Below, piece after piece: positions 11,701-24,390 of a stretch of 64,000 bases of DNA. The stretch's first letter is position 1. Each line of letters opens with the position of its first letter. The stretch spans positions 124,001-188,000 of the forward strand of contig JAMSLZ010000017.1 of assembly GCA_026027325.1 (NCBI GenBank), read 5' to 3'. A program made the position numbers and the translations under genes. The DNA comes from Actinomucor elegans (taxonomy: Eukaryota; Mucoromycota; Mucoromycetes; Mucorales; Mucoraceae). The notes below the pieces were generated by a model. It saw only the letters and a program-made list of their open reading frames with translations, was not told the DNA's origin and did no database searches.

Positions 11701-13218
11701 AGAGGAAGTAATAAGTCCTTTGATAATAACATCGCTATAACGAAGATACAGCGATTTTTTGTCACCGAGAATTAGTTGATATTGACGCACAGTCAAAGCC
11801 TTGATCTGTTCAAAGTAGTTGAGGACAAAGGGTTTCTTGTGAGCTTGCTTGAAGGCTTCTCTGAAATCCAAGCTAGGCTGATCTTGAATGATTTGCTTTT
11901 CATAGACGTCACGTTCATGTAACATGCGAGTGTACAAAGATGATTCCTTATAGGCGATTTCAAATTGAGCAGCATTCATAGGAACAGGGCCTTGGAAATC
12001 AGAGCGCACCTCACGTTCATTTAGATTACAAAGACCAGTCAAGAAATCTGGAGTAGACTTGCGAGAAGGACAGTGAAAACCGAGATCAATAAAGTACTGC
12101 TTGGCTTCATTAGCTGGACCAAAGTAGATACAGCGGCCTTCATCTAAAATCATCACTTTATCGTAGAGATCGTAAATACTATCCGAGGCTTGATAGAGAG
12201 TAGAAATAGTAGTCTTCTTCATAATGTCGGTCATGATACGAAGAGAGCGGACGTAATCCAAAGCAGAAGAAGCATCAAGGCCACGCGTAGCGCAATCCCA
12301 ACAGTTGATAGAGCTATGTGTAGTCATTTGTTCAGCAATGGAAAGACGTTTGCGTTCACCACCAGAGAGACCACGGATAAAAGCATCGCCTACCATTGTA
12401 TTCATCTGTTTTGTCAAACCAAGCATGTTTCCTAGCATATAGAGTAAACTTTCAATAAAGTCGGCTTTGGATTCACCAGGAAGGCGTGTATTAGGTGTCT
12501 TGTTCTTGAGGGCAAAACGCAATGTTTGCTCAGTAGTAAGCGTAGGATAATGGAGATCCTCTTCTTCATTATAACACACTTCGCCCTTGAAATATTTACT
12601 GAACTCTTCAGCATCAATTCCACCATAAGACACTTGGCCAGAGATGTTAGTAAAAGAAGCGCGCATATTGGAAAGAACACGCAGTAACGTCGAAGTACCA
12701 GCGCCCGGACGACCAAGTACAAGCAGCATTTCACCAGATTTGACAAAGCCATTGTTATCATGTAGAATAGTGACATCCGTGCCTTTCTTCTTGCCCCAGT
12801 TCCAGAATTCCACTGTCTTTTGGATAACGGACCAGTTAGTAAGAATGGATCTTGCATCAGCCCCCAAGCCTTGAACAGTCAGGCCCTTCCAAATGACGCC
12901 CATATTCTTTGGTTTTAATCCAGCAGCAGTAATTTGAGTATGCTGGTCAGAGAGGTACTGCGTTAAATCAAAGTCTTGATGATCACCTTTCTCAATATCA
13001 CTAGTGTGTTGTAACTTGGAGTTGTTGCGAGATTGTTCTGTAAGTGTGCGTCGAACTGTATCATATTCCGCAAATGCTTCATCAATAGAAACAGCATTAC
13101 CATCATTTTCTCCAAAATCACCACGCGATAATGTACGAAAAGCATTGATCCCACCTTGTTCAATGACAGTTTTGCTATCATCGTTATTACTGTTTGGATA
13201 GTCTATAGTTGGATCCAT
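8798..13218 (-). CDS. PDR/ABCG full-size drug-efflux transporter, with an apparent 1-nt frameshift
   Basis: Minus-strand exons 13218-11422, 11366-10089 and 10029-8798 encode about 1435 residues in the (NBD-TMD)x2 order of fungal Pdr5/Cdr1 pumps. NBD1 has Walker A GRPGAGTST (about 169), signature GLSGGERKRLS and Walker B CWDCATRGLDASSALD. NBD2 has GSSGAGKTT (about 845), the degenerate signature VEERKRLTIGVELVG and LLFLDEPTSGLDAQSS. TMD2 ends in FRKQRR. The pump would export hydrophobic drugs or lipids at the plasma membrane. The third exon is 1232 nt, one base short of a multiple of three. Near 9571-9576 the frame ending MQNRMFGL must shift to the one that continues SFMGNTMILLIQPRYMQE. Without correction the protein stops soon after, losing most of TMD2. 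Either the gene is broken or one base is missing from the sequence. Confidence 0.9.
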
Positions 13219-13316
13219 GGCAAATCAATGGATATTCAAAGAAAAAAAAATTGCACTCTTTTATTGATGTAAACAATAGAAGTTTTATTTTTTCTTGGAT
13301 AACAAAAAGTCGACTG

Positions 13317-13324
13317 TATATATA
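13317..13324 (-). promoter_or_regulatory. Possible TATA box of the PDR transporter
   Basis: TATATATA about 100 bp upstream of the ABC transporter start codon on the minus strand. It is the nearest TATA-like site, and many AT runs occur nearby, so confidence is modest. Confidence 0.35.
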
Positions 13325-15059
13325 CTATTATTTTAGCGCAGAGTATTGTTTAGGAACCATGTAACACCAAAGAACGACATTATTAATTCGCTGATCAGTC
13401 AAGTCCTCGGTAAGCAGATACACAAGACTAATTGGCCTCCAATCAAGCTTTTCTGTCTTGGGGCAGAAAAAAGCACATTAAACAAGTGTTTTTCCTATAT
13501 AACATACAAGCTATTCATATCGACGACCTGGTTTATGTCACGTATGATACTATAAAACAAACATAGGCGCACAGAATAATCTGTTAAAAAAAATCGACGT
13601 CTTGATTAGTGATCACTCAAAATGAGGCTATTGAGAGTCTTTATCACGTTCAATAGTCCATTGAATTAGATTTTTAAAAGTCAAATATAGTTTGATTCAA
13701 TTACTAATCCAAGCGGCCTCCCAACACCCTTTTGATCTGATCTACGGGCATCTATAATACAAGCCTAAATGCAGCATTAGCTGAAACGCGAAGACTCAAC
13801 GAAGATCGTAAATAAGCATGCATAGGAATACAGAATCGAGCGTAATAGACTATAAATCGAAGCTGCTGGATAAATAATAAAAGCTATATGATCAGGTATC
13901 GCAGTTATCTTCAAGATATTGAATTCTGCTCCATATTGTAAGATGGTTACATCAGTATATTTTAACATTTATGTCGTACTAAGTGCACTTCGAGTAACCC
14001 GAAAAACACTGATCTGATGTGTTACAAGTAGGTTTGGGGGATATAGTTAATAAGCAGCTTATAAATCAAGCTGGTTCTGATTTTTTTTTGATTCTCTAGA
14101 AAAGTTATTCAATCCCATTATTTTGATTTGTCATCTTTTCTGTATGCAGAAAGTTGTATTTTCGTATCTCATACTGATACGTTAATCTTCAAAGTCCCTT
14201 CAACTCTCCGGTTATTCGGAAGCAAGTAGAGAGATAATCAAAATGTCTCTTTATTTCGATATGTGCATTGTAACCAATGCAAACATTTATTATTACTCGT
14301 TTTGTCTTTCCTGATCACTCTACACCTTGCAGTATAGCTATTGATTATATAGCAGTATGCAGCAAGAGTGTTTTATGCATGAAAATCTCCCCCACCTTTA
14401 TGCGCTATGTGAACTTTGGCTGGCGGAATCAGACGCGCTTGTTAAATTGAAAAAAAAAAAAAATATTGGGCACGCCAACATCCTGGTTACTGATAGTCGG
14501 TAAACAAAGCTTGATGAAACTGAAATTGCAAGCAGTATTTTTGTTTAAAAGGATACATTTGACGAGAAAGATTAGTTATGCAGGATACATCAGCTTATCA
14601 ACATGTATATTACTAGTACCTATCAATATTCTCACAATATTTGATATAAGAGAAAGGGTCGTTTTTGCTGATAAAATCTATAAATCAGTAAACATACATA
14701 GGTCATTTGGTATAAACCAAGTTGAATAGACACATGAAAAATTGAACAAATACGGCAGCTTATCCCGGACATGGACTATCAATCCGATCCAATAATTGAC
14801 CAGGATCACTGCTTAATAGTAATAAATAAAAGAAGTATATTAGTGTAAAAATCGCAAGTGCATATTAGCGTTTTTACAGCTCAATAAAAAGCTGGATAGA
14901 GTCAAATGCTTTTTTTTTTTAATTGTATATGTTTGAAAAAAACTTTCGACGTAAATAGCAATAATACTATATATTCGAGTTGCTTAGCGTCACCGAAAAC
15001 ATATTGATAACTATGAAAAGACAATGCGCTAATTGAGCCTATTATATCCAATGAATTAT

Positions 15060-15425
15060 CGGTTTATAAGCCTATATCTCGGTCATAACTTGAGATATAC
15101 ATCACTAATGAGTTTTGTCCAGGGTACTATGGAATATGATTTTCAACTTTCGATATTCAACTGTTTTCTGAGGGCCATGAATTTATCATTGTTGGATCTT
15201 TAGGAGGATTTAGGTCTAATATTGCATCGGATGAGTCCACAACGTCCAAAATAAGCTACTGCATCCACTGGAGTTTTTATTTTAGCTAATTTATAAAGAG
15301 TATCTTCCAACATCCATGATTAGCAGTACATTATATATATTTTACGCTGATCTTGGCCTAATGTCTCATTGAATTAGTCTGTAATACTCAAATCTAGCTG
15401 TTACATCTATTAAAATTGTTATTTG
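15060..15425 (+). repeat. Degenerate ~145-bp-period repeat array (three units)
   Basis: Units start near 15070 (weak), 15205 and 15347. The clearest reads GGTCTAATATTGCATCGG, then AAAATAAGCTACTGCATCCA; the next reads CTTGGCCTAATGTCTCATTG, then AGCTGTTACATCTATTA. They follow the same word order as copies at 19.6, 28.2, 32.9, 44.2 and 56.8 kb: TCGGTCAAATGTCGCATCTG, a spacer of about 20, then AAAATGAGCTGCTGCATCTA. Confidence 0.55.
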
Positions 15426-15716
15426 GGTCAAAAGTCAAAGATTATCTTGTATTATTAATGATTGGGTATATAAACAAAATATATTGCTATATCTCTAAAT
15501 GCGCCAATTGCAGTTCAATAGTATCTTGTTGGTACCATATCTTCAATGAACACTGGAGGAGGTACAGTATGAAAGTGTCCCATTCGCATTGGATCAACAA
15601 TTAGTAGGTTTATTAGAAAAAAGAAAAGCATTGTGCTATATAGCTTTTTTCTAGATCAAAAACAAATGTATTATGAGATGCAAGCATCTACACACATAGC
15701 TATCGTTAAGGTAACT

Positions 15717-18471
15717 TTATTCGTCATCATCATCTTCATCATCATCGAAGAAAGAAGAATCAATGTTTTCGTGAGCAGTTTTCTGCTGCTGGGTATTAGT
15801 GTCTTGTTTCGTTGGTGTCTTGGCGTCAATATCGTTCAAAATATCCTCTGTCTTTGGGTCATGAACATCTTCCTGCTGTGGTTTTTCACCGTCAAAAATA
15901 TCGTCTCCTCCATCAAACATAATTTTGGGTTCTTCTTTGCTGTTAACGGGTAAAGACGGAGAAATAGAGGGCGAGGATGGAGGAGATTCTTGTTGCGTGA
16001 TAGTAGATCCAAACGAGAGAGGAACAGATCGATTATTACCACTCATTGTGGGGCTTGCTGTAGGCGATGTTGCAGTGGCGGTGGTTCTTTGAAACACACC
16101 CATCATTGAATTGACTGTCCATTTATTCAATTCCTCGGCAGTATTAATAGTAGGACGCATAAATGACATTAAACTCGTCGCTCTCTTGCTGGATTTGTCT
16201 TCTGGCTGCACTTGTTGAGCTACTATGGGTCTGGCTAAACGTCGTTTTTCGTTTTCGACATGCAGTTTGAGCGTAGATTCTGAAAAGATATCGTGATAAT
16301 GGTTGATCATTTCTTGCACAAACTTAACAGGCACTTTACTATTGAGGATGCTAAATGTATCGACACGAGCTCGTAGAATGACAGGGCCAAGGGATTGACA
16401 AATGGTATGGATGATTTCTGGTGAAGCGGATACCTTTTCGATGAAACTAGGCAAAATGAATTTTGTAAGACATGCTTGCTTGTGCTATGATCTAGTTCTT
16501 ACCTCGTAATGCTAGCAAATATGGCTTTTAAAGTGGCAAAATGTGCTGCTGGAAGTGTGGCAATGAGATTACTGAATGAAGCTAGACGTAAGCTGTCATC
16601 TTGGTCCACATCTACGGATTACACTTTAGCTCTCTGTGACTTTTCGATTATCTGACTTACTGCTGCCTCCCAACAATGCGTCCACTGGATCATAAAACTC
16701 AAAAGTCAATAAGCATTCAGGCAGCTCCAATAAAAAGTAACGTAGCACTGCAACCAATAACTCGGGATCGTATTTTTCAAGTAACTCTACATTCAAATCA
16801 TCACTGCGAATATTGAGCTCCATACATGCAGCATGTACACGATCCAAAGCACAAGGTGTAGACCATAGTTTCTGCTTTACTTCTTCATCTTCTATTTTAT
16901 CCACACCCTTTTCAATGGCTGCTAGAATGACAGTAATGAACTTGGGAACATTGCCTTGTACTTGTTTACCCAACTCTTCCAAAGGCACACCAAATACTTG
17001 ATCTATTCAGAAACGTGTTAGCTAAAACACAGATGAAACCAGAAAGTCACTTACCATGAGAAATGCCGTGATAGTAGTTATCGTAAAGAATAGCTTTAGG
17101 CGAGAACCCTGATACCGTATATTGTTGAACAATATACTGAATATCTTGATCTGGTTTTAAGGATTCTTGAAACACCATCATTTCCTCAATGACTAACTTG
17201 TCTTGAGGGATCACTACTGACATGGATGCAATAAACGAAGAGATTATTTGCTTTAGCTGTTGGATACGATGCAATTCCACTTGTTCCATCTCTGTTAAAT
17301 GAGCAAACATGGCTTCTTCAATTGCCATACGCATCTGATCCAATTTCAATACAGCTGCACGATAAGCTTGATCGCTTTTCTCGGCCTCTCGTCGAGCTCG
17401 CTTATGAGGCTCTTCTGCAGTACTGACAGTGGCCGGTGTAGCAATTTTATCAATCAATCCTCCCAAGGCATCCGTCGCAGAAGCAATGCTAGCCGTATCC
17501 TCATTATCGCCGCCCACGCGCCATTGATAATATGAGTTGGAAGAAGCAGTAAACTTGTTACCTCGTTGGCCGATCAATCGCAAGATATTGTAGGGTTGAA
17601 TCAATTGCTGTCCTACCACATCAGCCATGGCAGGCGAATCTTTGCATTGAGGTAGGTTTTGCTGTAACCAGATGGCGATATCCTCACCTGAAGAAGTATT
17701 TTTGTAAGTACCGAGGATGGGTACACGATGATCTTTGACGGTAATTGATTGTCTCATACGACGAATCAAACTATCCAATTCTGCTTGAGGCATGACCTGA
17801 TTCCCAAGCTGAATATTGATACTCGTGGTGGTATTGCTTGTTGAAGATTGTTCTGAAGATATGGCTGAAGCTGAATCAGCAGCCACTGATTCATTGGCTT
17901 CATTCAATGACGGTGATTTTTCTTCAGCTATGGCTGCCTTAGTCGCCGCTGCATGTTTCAAAGCCAATTCTTCAGCCTTATCCGCATCTTTGCACTTTCG
18001 ATGGTACGTATATCTCGATTTTTCAGCGTCCTTGACCAATCCATCAAATTGCTTAAGCATACTGTCAATGGCTTGCTTAGAATGCGAGATATTGCGCTTG
18101 TATTCTTCATGAAACTCTTGCAAAGGTATTAATACATGCGAGGTGACTGCCGAGGCTGTTGTTTTATGCTGTTCACCAATACGACGACTGGTTTCTTTCA
18201 GTTGAGTAAAGCATTTCAAAAGGCCTGCACCTTCATCTCGGCCAAAGCCATTGGATTTCAGTGTAGACTTGCCTTGGTCAGAGAGTTTAGTAGCATAACT
18301 TTCTTCAATGGCGATGCGTTCCTTGAAGAAGCTAATCATTTCTTCATTTTCAACCTTACTTTGTCCAAGCTTTTGGTGAAGGACGGCAAATCCCGATTGA
18401 AAGTCGGGAAGTGTGAGTTCTGGTTGCTTCTGAGACCAGAAGGCTGTTTTAAAGTGTTGTATAGGTGCCAT
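15717..18471 (-). CDS. F-BAR, DEP and RhoGAP domain protein (Rgd2-like)
   Basis: Minus exons 18471-17055, 17002-16661, 16611-16503 and 16446-15717 give 865 residues. An F-BAR domain fills about 10-190, starting FKTAFWSQKQPELTLPDFQS and containing FFKERIAIEESYATKL. A DEP domain covers about 235-320 (GEDIAIWLQQNLP, NILRLIGQRGNKF). F-BAR-type helices then resume around 360-440. A RhoGAP-like region begins VFGVPLEELG at about 475. The tail is Ser/Pro/Thr-rich and ends in a run of Asp/Glu (DDDEDDDDE). This architecture is that of yeast Rgd2, a GAP for Cdc42/Rho5 acting at the plasma membrane in polarity and wall signalling. Where RhoGAPs usually carry the arginine finger (GxFRxSG), this protein reads EEVKQKLWSTPCALDRVHAA, with no clear finger. 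Confidence 0.85.
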
Positions 18472-20607
18472 ATGGTTCTATAGTATCAGGAATAAACGGT
18501 CTTTTTGTCCCTATTAATAAGGAGATATGATATAGTATATAAGAGAATAGATTGATTAGTTGCAGATATGCTTTATGATGGAAGGGGAAAGGTCTTTAAC
18601 CAATACAGAAAAGGGCGCGTTGTTGGGCTTGGAGGTTTGCAAGTTCATTCAGTGGAGTTTGAATGAATTGTGCGCACAAGTTCCTTTTTTCCAAAGACCA
18701 CATGTTGAAGCCCTTGTGTAGCATCGTTTCAGATCAAATGGGGCTTGTAAAAGCTTTGATAAGGCGTCGATATATGTCTTATCTTGTTTACAATGAACGC
18801 CAGGTGTTTCATACAACTAAATATTATATAAAAAAAAGTACATAATTTGAAAGACATAACGTAGTTGCAACATAAACTATACTTTTAAATATCTGTTATT
18901 TCATTAAAATAAAAATCCAAAAAAGTGCGCCATTAATATACCTATTTCTGCAGTTTTTATTGGCTGACGCTGATTTAACAAGCAATCGCCCATAGGTTTT
19001 TTTTTTGAAAAAAGCTTTAACCCATCACTTTTTAGTGACAACTCATAGTTGATATACAAAACTTCCACTACCGATGTTTATGCATAACTTAATTACATAT
19101 CTTATTATGGAAAAACCCAATTGCGATTTCCCTAATTTTATTACATATCCTTTGATTTTCCCAAACTTTTAAATACAGTAATCATCATTAGTGCTAGGCA
19201 TAATCTAAATATACGCAAACAATGTACACATATGCTTGAATATGAAGCTGACTTATGCTATGCACTATCTGCGCTTCTACAATTCTCCCAATAACCTCAA
19301 ATACTATGCTTTAAAAATAGGCTCTAAAATGAGTGCCTTTGTGTGTGTGTGTTTTTTTTTGAAAATCATTGCAATTCCAGCGATTTAAACCCTCTCTAGA
19401 TCTTTTGACAGATTTCGATTGTATATTCCATTATGTTAGTAGCTCATACCCATAATTAGCTGCTGTATTCACTAGAATATTTATTTTTACCAATATACAC
19501 TAGATGTTGTATTTACTAATAGCCATCAGTATACTATGCATGGCTTTTAGAGGCTATTAAGTCTAATAACATATAGATCTCGCGATCAATGTCGGCTAAA
19601 TGTCGCATCTGGTAGCCAATCATATTCACAACGAGGTTCTATATCTACTGAAACTGTTTTTGCTCAACCAAAAGACGACAGTTCTAAACATGCTCATCGA
19701 TTGGCTGTGAATTATATAGAATCAGCAGGCATATTAATCTCTTGGCCAATCTGGATTAAATGTCATACCTGATTAACAATCCAAACTTATAATAAACAGT
19801 TACGTTCATTCAAAACTTTAAGTTGTAATTAATTTATCGATAATTAGTTGACTATTGATTTCTTACTTTTCACTTAGCCTAATGGAACTAAAGATCAATA
19901 TATTTTTCGGCCAATTTCGGTTCAATGTTGCATTTGATGAACCATCCAAACTCAGAATGAGTTGCTGCATCTAGTATTACTTTCATTGAGTCGCAATACA
20001 ATGAATACAAGCTGCTACTAATGATCAGAATAAAACTATTCCTGGTTAAAAAAAACCCTGTTATAAAAAGCGCTCACTGATATTTTTCTTTTCTTTTTTT
20101 TTGTAAGGGAACAAGCTCCGGTTTTATTTTTAAATCCTTATATCGTTGCAAGAGCTATTGGAGAGAAAAGAAAGATTGAGTATAAAGAGTAAATAAGAGC
20201 TAGTCTAAAGGATTGAATGGATAGTTGGGCGATTAATCCAAATCAGACAAGCGCCCACTGACATATGAAGTAGCGTAACAAAGTTCACTCAAAATTCAAA
20301 TTGCGCATCCAATGGCATACATATCACGGGTGTTCTTGATGATCAAGGCATACCTTCAATGATACATTTTGAATTACAAAAGGGTCCAATTACGCGTCAT
20401 TGGCAATGCGTAGTGGCTGCCTTTCTGATTCAGGAGCTATACATCAATAAGCATTTGCCGCTTTTTACATGCACTGCAAGCAGAGTGATACAAAACGACA
20501 GAAACCTGTAATTAATACTTATGTAACCGTGAATTTGGAGACAGCTTTTTGTATAAAATAGCAATTTCTTCCTCTTTTTTTTTAATCTTTTACGATCCTT
20601 TGTTACA
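18472..20607. other. Intergenic spacer, about 2.1 kb, with repeat array
   Basis: No coding region recognised. It contains a (TG)n/T-rich patch near 19341-19359 and a four-unit degenerate repeat array at about 19410-19990. The last 200 bp are the promoter and leader of the DUF2470-like gene. Confidence 0.6.
19410..19990 (+). repeat. Degenerate ~160-bp-period repeat array (four units)
   Basis: Core motifs fall at about 19420, 19601, 19761 and 19926; the last three are 160 and 165 bp apart. Examples are GGCTAAATGTCGCATCTGG (19594), GGATTAAATGTCATACCTG (19753) and GGTTCAATGTTGCATTTGAT (19919). The first and fourth carry the second half of the core well: TTAGCTGCTGTATTCACTAG and GAATGAGTTGCTGCATCTAG. 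The other two keep it weakly. Confidence 0.6.
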
Positions 20608-21449
20608 ATGTCAGACCCTATTGCTCCACACAGTGCTCCCATTGCAGCCTACATGAGTGTTCATGAAGGTAATGTCGAGAAATGAGCTTAGAGAAGTTTG
20701 TTTACTTAATATTCCCTCTGACAGCCACAAACCTTGCCTATGTAAGATATTTCGGCAAGATTGATAATGCAACCAAAGCTGCATTTAAAAGTCTTGACTC
20801 TCGTAGCTTTACCCTGGATTATCAGCAAGCTGATTCAAACGAAACTCGTCAAATCACCATCCCCTTCAAAACTCCACTTGAAAAACGACAAGATATACGA
20901 CCCGTTTTAGAGGCTATGGCCAAGGAAGCTGAAGATGCACTCGGCTTGGTTAGTAGTAGTGACTAACTAGTGGCGTCTATACGGATACTAAATAGCATAT
21001 AATAGCCTAGTTCTCTTGCAGGACCTCCTCCTTTCAAAGCCATTGCTAAAGCCATTGTTGCTTCTACCGATGTCTATACGCCTCCTCAACCTCAAGTGCC
21101 CTTGAACAGTTTTTATATGCCAGAAACACATGATATGATGATGGTTGGATCGGCTATTGGCGTTGTAGCTCTCTTGGCTTATTCATCCGATGATTATTTG
21201 CAGCGACAATTTCCAGTGCAGGTATTGGCACTAAGAAACAAGGTTGGTAAGGAGTTGATCACCAAGGTTTGGAAGGGGCTTGTTTTCGTTCACTTAGCTG
21301 AAGGTGCTTATACATTACTGACCTGTGTCCGCCGAGGCTGGTACAACCCTATGAATATGATCAAATGGACCCTGAGTTCTGTTCTATTTGGAATTGGTTC
21401 ATTGAAGCAGTTAAAGAAGCATGCAAGCGATGTTGCAGGTTTAAACTAA
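20608..21449 (+). CDS. DUF2470-like domain fused to a multispan membrane region
   Basis: Exons 20608-20668, 20725 to about 20952, and 21022-21449 give about 238 residues. The middle donor is uncertain because several GT sites in a GTAGTAGT run keep the phase. The first half (SAPIAAYMSVHE, then YVRYFGKID, IPFKTPLEKRQDIRPVLEAM) fits the DUF2470 fold found beside heme-utilisation and FMN-binding domains. The second half has three hydrophobic helices at about 140-235 (MMMVGSAIGVVALLAYSS, GLVFVHLAEGAYTLLTCV, WTLSSVLFGIGSLKQL). Fungal proteins of this shape are uncharacterised; a role in heme or redox handling on an internal membrane would be inference only. Confidence 0.75.
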
Positions 21450-21637
21450 ATAAATATGGAGTGCTAAACAGAAATTTTTATTGATAAAAGGGATAACGTT
21501 TGAGAAAGAGAGGAATATACAAATTAAAAAAGAAAGATATATAACGAATGTGAAGGGATATAATATATATAATACAAAGCCAAAGATTTACAATTGGATT
21601 TTGAGGTTGTGATTGTACAAGTTAGGTGTTATTGAAT

Positions 21638-22045
21638 TCAAGAGCGAGCAGCTTGAATAGTAAACTTGGGAGAAGCATTTCCAGAGTTACCCATAAGAAC
21701 AATGATATAAGAAGTCTTGGTTTCAAGTTCCACAGGCAAATCGATTCTTTGAGCACCAGAATTCAAAGGGAAACCAGTAGCCAAATCCCAGAAAAGGTGT
21801 TCATTATATTGATCATCACCTTCTAAATAACCCAACTTGATCGTACCTGTAGCACCTTCAGGGATAGGTACTTGACCAGTGCCATCGAAAAAGGTTGTAT
21901 CCCACTTTACAATAAAGCTACCTCCAGCTCTCCATTTAGTGCCAGAATTGGGTGTGGTGATTGTAGGATTAATGACAATAGCGCTTGTCATGGATAACAA
22001 GAAAGCGAACAAGAACAAGATGGTGGTTGTAGTTTTGTTGAACAT
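21638..22045 (-). CDS. Secreted Kre9/Knh1-like cell-wall protein
   Basis: A single exon encodes 135 residues. A clear signal peptide (ILFLFAFLLSMTSA) should be cleaved near residue 22. The mature part is one beta-sandwich domain of the Kre9/Knh1 N-terminal type (Ser-Thr-rich membrane-anchored family): ITTPNSGTKWRAGGSFIVKW, a gap, IKLGYLEGDD, then VELETKTSYIIVLMGNSGN and ASPKFTI. Unlike most ascomycete members it lacks the Ser/Thr-rich stalk and GPI signal, so it is probably released or loosely held in the wall. Kre9 proteins support beta-1,6-glucan assembly in yeast; the exact role here is not known. Confidence 0.8.
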   Translation of the reverse strand: MFNKTTTTILFLFAFLLSMTSAIVINPTITTPNSGTKWRAGGSFIVKWDTTFFDGTGQVPIPEGATGTIKLGYLEGDDQYNEHLFWDLATGFPLNSGAQRIDLPVELETKTSYIIVLMGNSGNASPKFTIQAARS

Positions 22046-22115
22046 TGTTAGTTGTAATAGTAGTTTTTTGATAGTGAAGAATAAAAAAGAAAGGAGTTGG
22101 GTGAATTACGGCTCA

Positions 22116-22123
22116 TATTTATA
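22116..22123 (-). promoter_or_regulatory. TATA box of the Kre9-like gene
   Basis: TATAAATA on the minus strand, 71 bp upstream of the start codon. Confidence 0.55.
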
Positions 22124-24390
22124 TCTTTTTTCTCTTTCAATCTTTTTTTCTGCATGAACATTTTAGCCCAATGAAATTACTTTGAAACACATACCAAAGT
22201 TCAGTCAGTTATAAACTCAACGTACCGCTTTAAAATATAACGCTTTAGCCTTATTACTTTAACGTCGATCTTGGAAAATGACCTCAAAGTGATTCTACTA
22301 TGTTATTCTAGGGCGATTGAAATTAAAAAGGGTTGCATACAGCAGATACGATTAAATTCATAAATAAAGCTCGCCATTGTGTATGTACTTAAAATATCAA
22401 ATAGCCAGGTGATACTAACCATGGGACGTCAACCAACTACTATATTTGAATTTTTGTTCTTTTGTTAAACCTCCAAGGGATACTTTAGATTTGTGTCATG
22501 GACCTCTATTTTCTCCCCTGATGTCTCTCTAAAACTTAGTCTGTGGGCTGAAAAAAAATCTCCCCCTAGAAACAATGATTGTCAGCCTCAAACGAGGCTT
22601 TGTAAAGAGCATATTTGACAAACGAGATTAATGAAATAAACAAAATAGGCTTTTCTTCTTCTTTGAAACATATATCCCGCTTTTTTGATTAAGGGCAAAA
22701 ATGAGAGGAGGACATTCAATACCATAGATACGTGCGTGCGTTAACCCGCACGTAGATGCAGATTTTAATAACTATATCTACTTGCCACTTATTTGCCGTC
22801 ATCTTGTATAGCTATTTTCACGCGGGAAGATTGTGAACTTTAAATATTAGGTAATGCAGACGCCGTATGCCTGGAATCTGTATGATAAGGACCTTTGGGA
22901 GGAAAATGGTATGATTTTCTGTTTTAGTACAAGTCTGGTGTTTTCTTGGCTGAAAACATCGTCATTCTTTAGCGATGTGCTAAGCTGCTTATAATCCTCC
23001 CAAAATAAAATAGCTCAGCGATCCAATAGGCATCACCACAGCTATTCATCATCATTGGGAGACTTCAAGTGCCTGTCAAATACGCTATATTCCCATCATG
23101 TAACCTGCTTCATAAAAAAAATTTTTTCTCGAGAATGGTAGGTGTATCTGGGTTTACCATTGATTTAGATTATGATTAAGTGGAAGTTGGATGTCATCAG
23201 AGGCTTTTGTTTTAGGTTTGGACTCAAGGTCTATGCGTTCTTGCTCCTACCAATAGCATTGCAATATTCTGAAAATCAGTTTATATATATATATATATAT
23301 TTCAGGATGTCTATATTATTTCTGCTTGCTCATGATCCAGAGGTGGTTTTGTATTGGTAATAATGTATATAGACAGTTGCATAAATATCGCTTGAATTGA
23401 CACATATCAAGCGTCTGTGTGGTGATGGTATCACCGTTCTTTGCTGACAACCAATGAATGTGTTCTTCAATTGGCTTAAATCCAACTGGCTGTAAAATGT
23501 TCTAGTTTGGATATGATCTCTTTCTGATTTGTTAATAGCCCACAACAACTTCTATAAACAAGTGTTTATGGGATTCCATGCTTTACAGAGTTGATGACAT
23601 ATTGCTTTATTGTCTGAAGAATTACTGCCTGAGATAATCTAGAGGGTCAGCCCGTTTTTTGAAAAAAAAAAAAACCTTAAAGAGGTGGCTCAATTATAGT
23701 AATTATCAAATGAATGCAATCATTAGAGTTCATGATCATAAATTGATAAAATATAGACCGAAAACGCGGTAAATGCATGTTTTCTGAGCCACTTTTCTTG
23801 TCATAAAACACTTGTTCCTTTTGCATATGTAAGCGCTGCAAATACACTAGTATATGTATGGCTTATGCAAATAAAGAAGTGTTACTTTGACTGGATTTTT
23901 GCAAAAAGATGGTAAGCAGCCTAAGAGTATCTTTACTCAAAGTTATGATTATTAGCTTAGCAATATCCTGTGTGCTGTTTGTACTACAAAAATTAAACAG
24001 GTATATACTTGGCTGCACTGTTTTGTAGATTAAATACAATTGATTGTATATATAATATTCTACCGCTTACCTGTTGCGCTACTTGATTATCATTACTAAA
24101 TTTGATAGTAAAGTTTTGATCACAATAGAACTTTCATTTTGTGGCTCATTATTATGGCTGAGATAAAAAAAATAGTTTCATATTGAAACGTACCCGTAAC
24201 TAGTATAAACGCTCATCTAAGCATGTTACTTTAGCCGCTGATTGTAAACAGAGCTACCAATGATCTATATAGTCAGGAACTGCTTCCAACTGCATCTGTT
24301 TAGGATAGGGCTTGGCAAACGCATTATAGTGGAATGTTCCAGACATTACATAGAAAAATTTATTAAATAACTAGAATTACATGATTACAA
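22124..24390. other. Intergenic spacer, about 2.3 kb
   Basis: Nothing coding is supported. An AT dinucleotide tract lies at about 23281-23300. Short open frames here lack family features. Confidence 0.6.

Larger units (their letters stand above)
13219..15716. other. Intergenic spacer, about 2.5 kb, AT-rich with repeat units
   Basis: No gene recognised. Between about 15060 and 15425 it contains three units of the dispersed degenerate repeat described separately. The remaining open frames are short and have no protein-like composition. Confidence 0.6.
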
